Assembly (NCBI GenBank): GCA_008932955.1
Contig: WBXE01000096.1
Span: 1-8,901, forward strand
Origin: Verrucomicrobiota bacterium
Lineage (GTDB): Bacteria; Verrucomicrobiota; Verrucomicrobiia; Verrucomicrobiales; Akkermansiaceae
Reading direction: 5' to 3'
DNA length: 8,901 bases
The position numbers were made by a program, and so were the translations under genes. The notes below the pieces were generated by a model. That model worked only from the letters and a program-made list of their open reading frames with translations. It had not been told where the DNA came from and made no database searches. Positions 1 to 6,498 of this stretch are shown here, piece by piece (the stretch's first letter is position 1; each line of letters opens with the position of its first letter).

Positions 1-171
1 CTCGCCGCCATGGCCGACGGCCGTCTGCAGGCCGAGCGTCTCGTCACCCATGATGTGCCGCTATCGCAGGGGATTGGCGCGCTGGAAATGATGCGTGAGC
101 AGTCAGCGTTTTTCTCCAAAGTGATGCTGCGGCCCGACTCAGCCGCTGCAAGCCCCGCAATTTCCCGATGA
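1..171 (+). CDS. Zinc-type medium-chain dehydrogenase (MDR), C-terminal fragment
   Basis: This is the last 56 codons of a gene that begins before the window; the frame is open from base 1 and stops at TGA 169-171. The residues resemble the C-terminus of zinc-dependent alcohol and polyol dehydrogenases: a 'MADGRL' turn, a 'LVTHDVPLSQG' segment (the usual 'lIThrfpL' element), an amphipathic 'ALEMMRE' helix and a closing 'SKVMLRP' strand. About eleven Ala/Ser/Pro-rich residues follow that are not typical of the family core. The catalytic and cofactor domains lie outside the window, so substrate and cofactor cannot be judged. It overlaps the next dehydrogenase by four bases (ATGA), so the two are probably co-translated. 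The superfamily call is fairly secure; anything finer is not supported. Confidence 0.75.
   Translation, partial: LAAMADGRLQAERLVTHDVPLSQGIGALEMMREQSAFFSKVMLRPDSAAASPAISR
168..171 (+). promoter_or_regulatory. ATGA stop/start overlap, likely translational coupling
   Basis: The TGA stop of the upstream dehydrogenase (169-171) overlaps the ATG of the next one (168-170). No Shine-Dalgarno sequence precedes this ATG; the upstream bases are C-rich. Re-initiation by ribosomes finishing the upstream gene is therefore the likely way the second gene is translated. This also supports 168 as the true start. Confidence 0.6.
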
Positions 172-1274
172 AAAATCTCGTTTACTATCTCGATAAGCCA
201 GGCGGAACATTTACCGCTACGGAAGAAGAAATTGGCAATCCCGGCCCTGGCGAAGTGCGTGTGCGCACGTTGCGCACATCCGTCTGCCAGTCCGATGTGG
301 TTATCTATCGGCAAGGATTGTCCCGTATTAAAGCCTGGCCTGCCGTGTTGCTGCATGAAGCATCCTGCGTGATCGATGCCGTCGGCCAAGGGGTTAGCGC
401 CTTCCAAACAGGGGATTTGGTCGCGCTGGGCTGCGATATTCCCTGCGGCGATGCGCAGTGCATCTATTGTGGCGATCACGGAACCGGCGACTGGACCAGT
501 TGTCCTAACACCCAAGCCACCGGCCACGAGTTTCCCGGCTTTGCCCGCAAGTACGCGATTCTACCCGACTGGTTTGTGCGCCTCGGGCCGATCGTTAAAT
601 TTGATAGCAGCGTAACTGCTGACGAAGCGTGTCATCTCGAGCCGCTCGCCTGCGGTCTTGAAGGGATGACCCGCGTGAATAACTGCATTGAAAACCGCAT
701 TGTGGTGCTGGTGGGTGCTGGATCGCAGAGCACCTATGCCTTGCAATGTGCCCTGGCGATGGGTGCACGCAAAGTCATCGTGGTTAATCGCGGGCTGGAG
801 CGCTTGGAGCGCGTGATCAAGGATTTCGGGGATGAGCGCGTGGTCGGTCTGCCATGGTGCGAGAATGTGGAGGCCAAGGTGCTGGCGGAATGCCACCCGT
901 TCAACGAGCCCCATTTTGTCATGATCAATGCCTCCGCCGAGGCTGCTTACAAGCTCGGTACTCGGTTGATGGGCTACGGCACGGTACTCGATGCTCACGC
1001 CGGGGTGAAAGGTGCCGCCGGCAAACCTCGCATCGAGCATACCGTCGATATGAACAACGATATTCACTATCGCTTGCAGTGCTATCAAGCCACCCACGGC
1101 TCGAGCATGCACGGCATCCGCCTCGCACACGAAATGCTGACGAGCAAACGCCTGTCGCGCCTCAGTCGCATGACCTACGATAACGAACGCTTCCATCATT
1201 CACAAATCCTCAATGCCATCGAGCGCGCTGCCGATAGCGACAGCCTTAAAGTTATTATCAACTGGGAAGACTAA
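168..1274 (+). CDS. Zinc-type medium-chain alcohol/polyol dehydrogenase-like protein
   Basis: A 368-residue cytoplasmic oxidoreductase of the medium-chain dehydrogenase/reductase (MDR) superfamily, which oxidises alcohols or polyols or reduces the matching carbonyls with NAD(P). Visible features: an N-terminal GroES-like domain with the catalytic zinc ligand C40 in 'SVCQSD', the H63-E64 pair (normally GHE, here LHE), and E158 in 'LEPLAC', which fits the Cys-His-Glu ligand set of polyol dehydrogenases. A Cys cluster at C93, C98, C101 and C112 resembles the structural-zinc lobe but with wider spacing than the usual C-x2-C-x2-C-x7-C. The Rossmann fold starts at G183-A-G185, with Ser188 where the last Gly of GxGxxG is usual. 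The second beta strand ends in N207-R208 instead of an acidic residue, which hints at NADP(H) (inference). It starts on the ATGA overlap with the upstream dehydrogenase and lies 6 bases before rhaA, so a role in rhamnose or deoxysugar metabolism is likely. The exact substrate is unknown. Confidence 0.85.
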   Translation: MKNLVYYLDKPGGTFTATEEEIGNPGPGEVRVRTLRTSVCQSDVVIYRQGLSRIKAWPAVLLHEASCVIDAVGQGVSAFQTGDLVALGCDIPCGDAQCIYCGDHGTGDWTSCPNTQATGHEFPGFARKYAILPDWFVRLGPIVKFDSSVTADEACHLEPLACGLEGMTRVNNCIENRIVVLVGAGSQSTYALQCALAMGARKVIVVNRGLERLERVIKDFGDERVVGLPWCENVEAKVLAECHPFNEPHFVMINASAEAAYKLGTRLMGYGTVLDAHAGVKGAAGKPRIEHTVDMNNDIHYRLQCYQATHGSSMHGIRLAHEMLTSKRLSRLSRMTYDNERFHHSQILNAIERAADSDSLKVIINWED

Positions 1275-1280
1275 CAAAAA

Positions 1281-2540
1281 ATGAATATGAACAACGCGTA
1301 CGCCATAGCAAAAGACCAATATGCCCAATCTGGAATCGATACGGATGCGGCGATAGAACAAGCATTGAGCATTCCCATCTCGCTGCATTGCTGGCAAGCC
1401 GACGACAACGTCGGTTTTGAAGCGCAGAGCGGGGTGAGCGGCGGCGGCATTCTGGCGACGGGCAATTACCCTGGGCGTGCTCGCAACGGTGAAGAGGTTC
1501 GCGCCGATTTGGCTAAGTCGATCTCGCTCATTCCCGGCGCGCAGCGCGTGAATGTGCACTCGTATTACGCGGATTTCACCGACGGTTATGTGGACCGCGA
1601 CCGGCTTGAACCCAAGCATTTTCAAAAATGGATGGATTGGGCGAAAGATCTGGGCATCAGTCTCGACTTTAATCCAAGTTTTCACGCGCATCCCAAGGCC
1701 AACGACGGATTCACGCTTTCGCACCAGGACAAGTCGATCCGCGACTTTTGGATTGAGCACGGCAAGCGGGCGCGCAAAATTGCCGAAGCGATGGCAGAGT
1801 CGCAGGGCACGGCCTGCAACACCAATTTCTGGGTGCCGGACGGAGCCAAGGATCTGGTGGCGGACAGTTGGTCGCCACGTGCCAGGTTGATTGAGTCGTA
1901 TGATGCCATCTTCGCGGACAAGAGCGTCGATGAATCCAAGTGCGTGGATTTTGTCGAAAGCAAACTCTTCGGCATCGGTAGCGAGGAATATGTCGTCGGC
2001 TCGGCTGAGTTCTACAGCAACTACACGCTTAGCCGCAATATCGGTCTGTGCATGGACATGGGGCATTATCACCCGACCGAAACCATTCACGGCAAGATCT
2101 CCAGCCAACTGCTGTTTAGGCAGCAAAAACTCCTGCTGCACGTGAGCCGCCCGATCCGCTGGGACTCCGACCACGTCGTCATCTTCAATGACGATCTCAA
2201 GCATGTGTTCCTTGAAGTCCAGCGTGGCAAGGCGTGGGACAAGATGGTGCTTGCACTGGACTTTTTTGATGCGTCGATCAACCGCGTTGCGGCTTATGTG
2301 ATTGGCACGCGTGCCACACGCAAGGCGATTCTCTATGCGTTGCTTGACCCATCAGGGATACTCAAACAATACGAGGATGCCGGTAAAAACTCCCAGCGGC
2401 TCGCCGTGATGGAAGAGTTCAAAACCATGCCCTTCGGCGCGGTCTGGCAGCAGCTTTGCATCAAGGCTGGCGTGCCCGCTGGAACCGACTGGCTCGCCGA
2501 GATGGAAGCCTACGAAGCCGCCAACCCACGGTGTGACTGA
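1281..2540 (+). CDS. rhaA: L-rhamnose isomerase
   Basis: Cytoplasmic, metal-dependent (usually Mn2+) isomerase that converts L-rhamnose to L-rhamnulose, the first step of the isomerase route. The 419 residues match the E. coli enzyme in length and along the whole chain. Recognisable blocks are 'SLHCWQADD', 'GGILATGNYPGRARN', 'LDFNPS', 'FTLSHQD', 'VESKLFGIG', 'SRPIRWDSDHVV', 'LDFFDASINR' and 'VIGTRATRKA'. The expected metal and catalytic residues are present: E226, D259, H262, H287, D295, D297 and D327, corresponding to E. coli E234, D267, H270, H294, D302, D304 and D334 as I recall them. The ATG at 1281 follows the upstream stop by six bases. A second in-frame ATG at 1287 is possible, but 1281 is closer to a weak purine stretch (GGGAAG, 1264-1269). 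The gene shows no truncation or frameshift. It is the best evidence that the locus handles L-rhamnose. Members of the family can also act on L-mannose, L-lyxose and similar aldoses. Confidence 0.97.
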   Translation: MNMNNAYAIAKDQYAQSGIDTDAAIEQALSIPISLHCWQADDNVGFEAQSGVSGGGILATGNYPGRARNGEEVRADLAKSISLIPGAQRVNVHSYYADFTDGYVDRDRLEPKHFQKWMDWAKDLGISLDFNPSFHAHPKANDGFTLSHQDKSIRDFWIEHGKRARKIAEAMAESQGTACNTNFWVPDGAKDLVADSWSPRARLIESYDAIFADKSVDESKCVDFVESKLFGIGSEEYVVGSAEFYSNYTLSRNIGLCMDMGHYHPTETIHGKISSQLLFRQQKLLLHVSRPIRWDSDHVVIFNDDLKHVFLEVQRGKAWDKMVLALDFFDASINRVAAYVIGTRATRKAILYALLDPSGILKQYEDAGKNSQRLAVMEEFKTMPFGAVWQQLCIKAGVPAGTDWLAEMEAYEAANPRCD

Positions 2541-2547
2541 GCTGCAC

Positions 2548-2576
2548 TTGACTCAATAGAAACGTATCATTAAAAC
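2548..2576 (+). promoter_or_regulatory. Weak candidate sigma70-type promoter between rhaA and the permease gene
   Basis: TTGACT (2548-2553, five of six matches to TTGACA) is separated by 17 bases from TAAAAC (2571-2576, four of six matches to TATAAT). Transcription would begin about 10 bases before the permease ATG at 2593, leaving a very short leader. The 52-base gap is one of the two widest in the window and is more AT-rich than the genes around it. With such short motifs a chance match is quite possible. Confidence 0.2.
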
Positions 2577-2592
2577 CAAACCGCATCACACC

Positions 2593-3921
2593 ATGACAAA
2601 CCCGAGCAAAGCCAAGCCGCTGTTATTCTACTTCCTAATGGTAGCCTCCCTATTTTTCATCTGGGGATTCTGCCACGCCATGTTGGATGTGCTCAACAAG
2701 CACTTTCAAAACATCCTGCATGTCAGCAAAACCCAGTCAGGCTTCATCCAGACGGCGGTGTTCGGCGCTTATTTCATTATGGCGCTGCCATCGGCATTCC
2801 TGATCCGCCGTGTCGGCTATCAACGCGGCATTCTCATCGGCTTGCTCGTGGTGGCCATCGGTGCGTTCATGTTTGTACCCGCCGGACTTTGGTTCCAAAC
2901 CTTTGAGTCGTTCCTCTTTGCCTTGTTCGTGTTGTCCAGCGGACTCGCCTGCATCGAAACCGCCGCCAATCCCTACGTCACCGTGCTCGGCCCGACGGAC
3001 GGCGCAGCGGGCCGCTTGTCCGTTGCCCAGGCGTTCAATTCCGTCGCCTACATTATCGCTCCTACCATCGGTGGCGTTCTGCTGTTCGGTAAAAAACAAG
3101 TGGCCGATGCGCCAGTGGACTTCAGCAGTTTGCTCATTCCCTACGTCGTGCTGGGTGCGGTGGTGCTGGTGGTCTTCGGCGTGTTCTGGTTTATCAAGTT
3201 GCCCGATATTGACGCGCAAAGCGCCCAAAGCCGGACCACCGGTGAGCAGGCGCACCACAACGTCCCGCTTCTTCGCCAACCGCATTTCACCTGGGGGATT
3301 GTCACCCAGTTCCTGTACGTCGCCGCGCAGGTCGGCGTGAATGCGTTTGCGTTAAATTACATTTTAGAAAATGCGATCACCAAGGACGCCGCGGGTGCGA
3401 CGGTCACCGACACACTCTTTGCGTGGTTTAGTCATTTAACTGGCGCGGCGACGCCCGAGCAAACGGCGGCTTATGTCATCGTCGTAGCGATGATTCTGTA
3501 TGCGGCGGGGCGCTTCAGCGGCGCGCTTATTGCCCGGATCATCAGGCCGAACCTGATGCTCTCGCTCTACGGCGTGGTCAACTGCATTATCATTATGCTA
3601 GTGATGGCTGATATCAAATGCTTCTCCTGGCGCGTACTGCCGTTGTGCTGGCTGTTCATGTCCATCATGTTTCCGTTTATCTTTGCCATGAGCCTGCGCA
3701 ATCTAGGTGAACAGACGAAAATGGCGGCTTCTTTCCTAATCATGGCCATCGTTGGGGGGGCCATCGCGCCGCCTCTCATGGGCTATTTGGCGGACCAATA
3801 CCATAGCATGGCTATCTGCTTTATTCTGCCGCTCATCGGGTTCATCGCGCCGACCCTTTACGGTATCGCTTATCCCTACCTCTTGGATAGGTCGGCCTGT
3901 GCAGGCGCTAAAATGCCCTGA
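2593..3921 (+). CDS. fucP: FucP-family sugar:H+ symporter (MFS), probable L-rhamnose or other 6-deoxyhexose importer
   Basis: A 442-residue inner-membrane permease of the major facilitator superfamily, FucP branch, with about 12 hydrophobic segments. It aligns with E. coli FucP through 'SLFFIWGF', 'GFIQTAVFGAYFIMALPS', 'ETAANPYVTVLGP', 'AQAFNS', 'QFLYVAAQVGVNAF', 'GRFSGALI', 'NLGEQTKMAASFLIMAIVGG' and 'PPLMGYLAD'. The two acidic residues known to matter for proton coupling and sugar binding in E. coli (D46, E135) correspond to D32 in 'HAMLDVLNKHF' and E122 in 'CIETAANP'. The loop after the seventh segment (about residues 257-295) is longer than in E. coli. The ATG at 2593 has no Shine-Dalgarno sequence but an A-rich leader containing AACCAA (2574-2579). 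The gene symbol denotes the family: next to rhaA, L-rhamnose is the more likely cargo, although L-fucose or another 6-deoxysugar cannot be excluded. A run of seven G (3754-3760) lies inside the gene. Confidence 0.88.
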   Translation: MTNPSKAKPLLFYFLMVASLFFIWGFCHAMLDVLNKHFQNILHVSKTQSGFIQTAVFGAYFIMALPSAFLIRRVGYQRGILIGLLVVAIGAFMFVPAGLWFQTFESFLFALFVLSSGLACIETAANPYVTVLGPTDGAAGRLSVAQAFNSVAYIIAPTIGGVLLFGKKQVADAPVDFSSLLIPYVVLGAVVLVVFGVFWFIKLPDIDAQSAQSRTTGEQAHHNVPLLRQPHFTWGIVTQFLYVAAQVGVNAFALNYILENAITKDAAGATVTDTLFAWFSHLTGAATPEQTAAYVIVVAMILYAAGRFSGALIARIIRPNLMLSLYGVVNCIIIMLVMADIKCFSWRVLPLCWLFMSIMFPFIFAMSLRNLGEQTKMAASFLIMAIVGGAIAPPLMGYLADQYHSMAICFILPLIGFIAPTLYGIAYPYLLDRSACAGAKMP

Positions 3922-3950
3922 GTGCAGCCATAAACGACCGATTGCCATTC

Positions 3951-6434
3951 ATGATCAGGAGCCAAATTCTACCCAGAAAGCAGCTTCTTGTCGTCTGTGT
4001 TTTTCTGGGTGGAAGCAGTGTGTATGGTGAGAGGCTCCAGCCGACATTTATTGCTACCAGAGAAGACACGATTGTTGCTTCGGCGGTAGTCACGGATGCG
4101 CCGTACAACGCGGATCCAAGCGGCACTCATGATGCAAGCCCAGCTATTCAGAAGGCGCTCAATGCCGTCGCCGCGCTCAACGGCGGCGTCGTATATCTGC
4201 CTGCGGGAAAATACCGGCTCAATGGCAGTCTTAAACTCGCTTATGGTGTGACGCTAGCCGGGGCTTGCGGTGGTTCTGCTAGAACGATTCTGCTAGCCTA
4301 CTACGGTCGTGGCGAAGCCGAGCAAGCGCCCTTGATCGATGCGGTGAACTCCGAGACGGGGGTCAGTGGTGTGACGATTTTCTATCCTGAACAGAAGCCT
4401 GACGCAGTCGTGCCCTATTCGGCCAGCATCGGCGGGGATATGAAGGCGATCAAGGATGTGACGCTGTGCAACAGCTATCGCGGCATCGAGCCCGGGATGT
4501 TCAATGGGGTTAGCTTGGCGAATATCCGCGGCACGGTGCTGGCCTCGGGCATCCGCGCAATTGAGAGCACTGAGTTTTCATGGATGCACGACGTGGTGTT
4601 CAGCCCGGACGTTTGGATAGGCGCGTGTCAATCACTCAGCGGAAAAGCCATGACACCGAGAGAGCAGGCGGGGCTCAGAGTCTATATTGCCAGTCATTGC
4701 ACGGGGCTTGAGCTCGGCCGGATCGATGGGCTCGCCATCTCGCGGTTTGCTGCGGTGGGTGCCCACACGCCGGTGCTGATTCAGCGCAATCCGAAGTTTG
4801 ATGATCCGGTGCACGGTTTCGGCGGAGTGGTGTCAGGGTTTCCGGCGTTGCGCCGCGAAGTGACCAACGGGCCGTGGTATTACGGAATGCATGCTGCAAA
4901 TCTCGACCAAGTTCCCGAAGCAAATGGGCGCTCGTACCCGTTCGCTGCCAATCCCAGGCCGTCAAAAACCGATGCCGGGGCCTTTTTCAATGTGACCAGC
5001 GCGCCGTTCCATGCCGCCGGAGATGGCGTGTTAGATGATACTGAAGCGCTTGCCAATGCGCTTGGCGCGGCGGCCAAACATGGCGGCGGCACCGTGTATA
5101 TGCCACAGGGTGAGTACAAGGTGACTCGACCGCTTACCGTTCCGCCCGGAGTGCAACTGCGCGGAGCGATGGGCATGGGCAAAATCCGTGAAGGCAGAGG
5201 TTGCACGACGCTAGCAGCCTATTGCGGCAAAGCCAGCGCCCATCCGCAAACCGACCCAGCACTGCTGACGTTGTCGGCGAATGCCGGAATCCGCGGGTTT
5301 TCCATCGTCTATCCGGAGCAAGCGTACGACGTCAGCAACTTGGTCAAATATCCTTATGCGGTTCGCGGTGCCGGGGCGAACGTCCATGTGGTCGATATGA
5401 TGCTCGTTAATGCCTGTTACGGCATCGATCTGGCTGCCACGCCCTGCGATCAGCATCTAGTGCGCGCGCTCTGGGGAACCACCTTCTTCAACGGCATCGC
5501 CATCGGCGCCGCTGCCAAAAATGGCCGACTTGAGCAAATTTGTTTCTCCTTCGGCCCATGGTTGGAAGCCGGGCGCGCACAACCCATGATGAGCGTGGCG
5601 GCAAAATCCGCGATGGCCGCGTTCTGGCAGAAAAATTGCACCGCGTACCGGTTCGGCCCATCCTCCGGCGAAAGAGCTTGGGGGCTTAGCGCATTTTTGC
5701 CAGATGTGCATTTTCATTTTCTAGCGGACCGTGGGGGGATGCGGGATGCGGAGTTCTGGCAGACGATGCATGATGTGGGCAGCAGCGCCAACATCCTCTG
5801 CGAAGGTGGTTCCAGCATCAAACTCTTTGGCTATTTTGGCAGTGGTGGCCGGGACGGGAAGCACAACTGGCTTGAGGTGAGGGATTCATTCAAAGGACCG
5901 ATAGCCATCTACGCGAAGACGCTTCAGCAATCCTTTCTCAATCATCCGTTTGATTTCACCGATTCGCAGGTGCAGTTCCATGATGAGGTTTCGCTGACTG
6001 AAGGCAAAACCGTCAGCGCCAGCGCGACGGATGCGGGCAGTGATCCAGCCAACGCCATTGACCGCAAGCCCCGCACGCTCTGGGTTGCACCAGCCGGCAG
6101 CACGCTCACCGTGGATCTCGGCGCGGTGAAAACCATCAATCGTTTTGCCATCGAAAACGCCGGGCTCTTCGTGGATTCTGCGCTCAACACCCTCGAGGCG
6201 CAATTGCTCGTCAGCGTTGACGGTGCCACTTTCGTCGAGGCGGGCCGGGTGGCGGCGCCGCGCAATGCACGCCATGAGATCGTGCCGCTCGCCTGGTTCG
6301 ATGTGCCTATTGCCCCGGTGGCGGCCCGCTGGGTGCGGCTGGCCGTGACCCAGCCCGGCTCGGATGGCCATATCCGCGTCGCCTCGTTTCAGGTGTTTGA
6401 AGACGCCAGTTCGATAAAACCGCCGAAAAATTGA
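3951..6434 (+). CDS. Exported tandem beta-helix (pectate-lyase-like) protein with C-terminal F5/8-type domain; putative polysaccharide-active enzyme
   Basis: An 827-residue exported protein. Residues 1-26 form a signal peptide: R/K-rich start, hydrophobic LLVVCVFLGG, and a 'VYG|E' cleavage site. Two right-handed beta-helix units of the pectate-lyase-3/GH28-related type follow, each opening with the Asp-rich turn typical of the family ('NADPSGTHDAS' near 53-63, 'GDGVLDDTEAL' near 357-367). Each then continues with 'GGVVYLPAGKYRL' or 'GGTVYMPQGEYKV' and reaches a 'YPEQ' motif (145-148 and 454-457). Residues from about 678 to 820 look like an F5/8 type C (discoidin-like) carbohydrate-binding fold ('ANAIDRKPRTLWVA', 'TLTVDLG', 'RWVRLAV', 'VASFQVFE'). 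The GH28 catalytic signatures NTD, GHG and RIK are absent, so activity (hydrolase, lyase or binding) is open. GH55-type enzymes also use two tandem beta-helices. I chose ATG 3951 over an in-frame TTG at 3942 because it gives a clean signal peptide; neither has a Shine-Dalgarno sequence. Context next to rhaA suggests a rhamnose-containing polysaccharide. Confidence 0.82.
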   Translation: MIRSQILPRKQLLVVCVFLGGSSVYGERLQPTFIATREDTIVASAVVTDAPYNADPSGTHDASPAIQKALNAVAALNGGVVYLPAGKYRLNGSLKLAYGVTLAGACGGSARTILLAYYGRGEAEQAPLIDAVNSETGVSGVTIFYPEQKPDAVVPYSASIGGDMKAIKDVTLCNSYRGIEPGMFNGVSLANIRGTVLASGIRAIESTEFSWMHDVVFSPDVWIGACQSLSGKAMTPREQAGLRVYIASHCTGLELGRIDGLAISRFAAVGAHTPVLIQRNPKFDDPVHGFGGVVSGFPALRREVTNGPWYYGMHAANLDQVPEANGRSYPFAANPRPSKTDAGAFFNVTSAPFHAAGDGVLDDTEALANALGAAAKHGGGTVYMPQGEYKVTRPLTVPPGVQLRGAMGMGKIREGRGCTTLAAYCGKASAHPQTDPALLTLSANAGIRGFSIVYPEQAYDVSNLVKYPYAVRGAGANVHVVDMMLVNACYGIDLAATPCDQHLVRALWGTTFFNGIAIGAAAKNGRLEQICFSFGPWLEAGRAQPMMSVAAKSAMAAFWQKNCTAYRFGPSSGERAWGLSAFLPDVHFHFLADRGGMRDAEFWQTMHDVGSSANILCEGGSSIKLFGYFGSGGRDGKHNWLEVRDSFKGPIAIYAKTLQQSFLNHPFDFTDSQVQFHDEVSLTEGKTVSASATDAGSDPANAIDRKPRTLWVAPAGSTLTVDLGAVKTINRFAIENAGLFVDSALNTLEAQLLVSVDGATFVEAGRVAAPRNARHEIVPLAWFDVPIAPVAARWVRLAVTQPGSDGHIRVASFQVFEDASSIKPPKN
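4122..4394 (+). repeat. Protein-level internal repeat, copy 1 (first beta-helix unit)
   Basis: Codons for residues 58-148 of the beta-helix protein resemble residues 359-457 of the same protein: the G-x2-D start, 'AIQKALNAVAALNGG', 'YLPAGKYRL', 'GVTLAGACG' and 'GVSGVTIFYPEQ'. DNA identity is not obvious, so the duplication is old or was inherited as a two-domain fold. Confidence 0.7.
5025..5321 (+). repeat. Protein-level internal repeat, copy 2 (second beta-helix unit)
   Basis: Partner of the repeat at 4122-4394. Matching elements are 'ALANALGAAAKHGGG', 'YMPQGEYKV', 'GVQLRGAMG' and 'GIRGFSIVYPEQ', in the same order and about 300 residues further on. Similarity continues weakly afterwards ('VTLCNSYRGIE' in copy 1 against 'MMLVNACYGID' in copy 2). 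Confidence 0.7.
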
Positions 6435-6498
6435 AAGAAAGACACGCTAGAAGTGCGTATGGGACCCGCCGTTGAGTGAGTAAATAACCAATAATAAA

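Noticed and set aside
561..1199. Minus-strand open frame of 212 codons opposite the complete dehydrogenase
   Set aside because: Its sequence is not family-like and the opposite strand encodes a complete dehydrogenase with aligned motifs.
1200..2204. Long open frame on the minus strand (334 codons) opposite rhaA
   Set aside because: It lies almost wholly antisense to a clearly conserved isomerase gene and its translation has no recognisable motif; it is a by-product of GC-rich codon use.
3754..3760. Run of seven G as a phase-variation tract in the permease gene
   Set aside because: It encodes part of a conserved 'IVGGAIAPP' segment in the correct frame, and a single short run is not evidence of slippage control.
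3942..3950. TTG at 3942 as the start of the beta-helix gene
   Set aside because: It adds only three residues (MPF) in front of an ATG that gives a normal signal peptide, and no ribosome binding site favours it.
6435..6498. Promoter or terminator in the gap before the ADP-ribosylglycohydrolase-fold gene
   Set aside because: A TTGAGT (6472-6477) is present but no -10-like box lies at a suitable distance, and no stem-loop followed by a T run was found.
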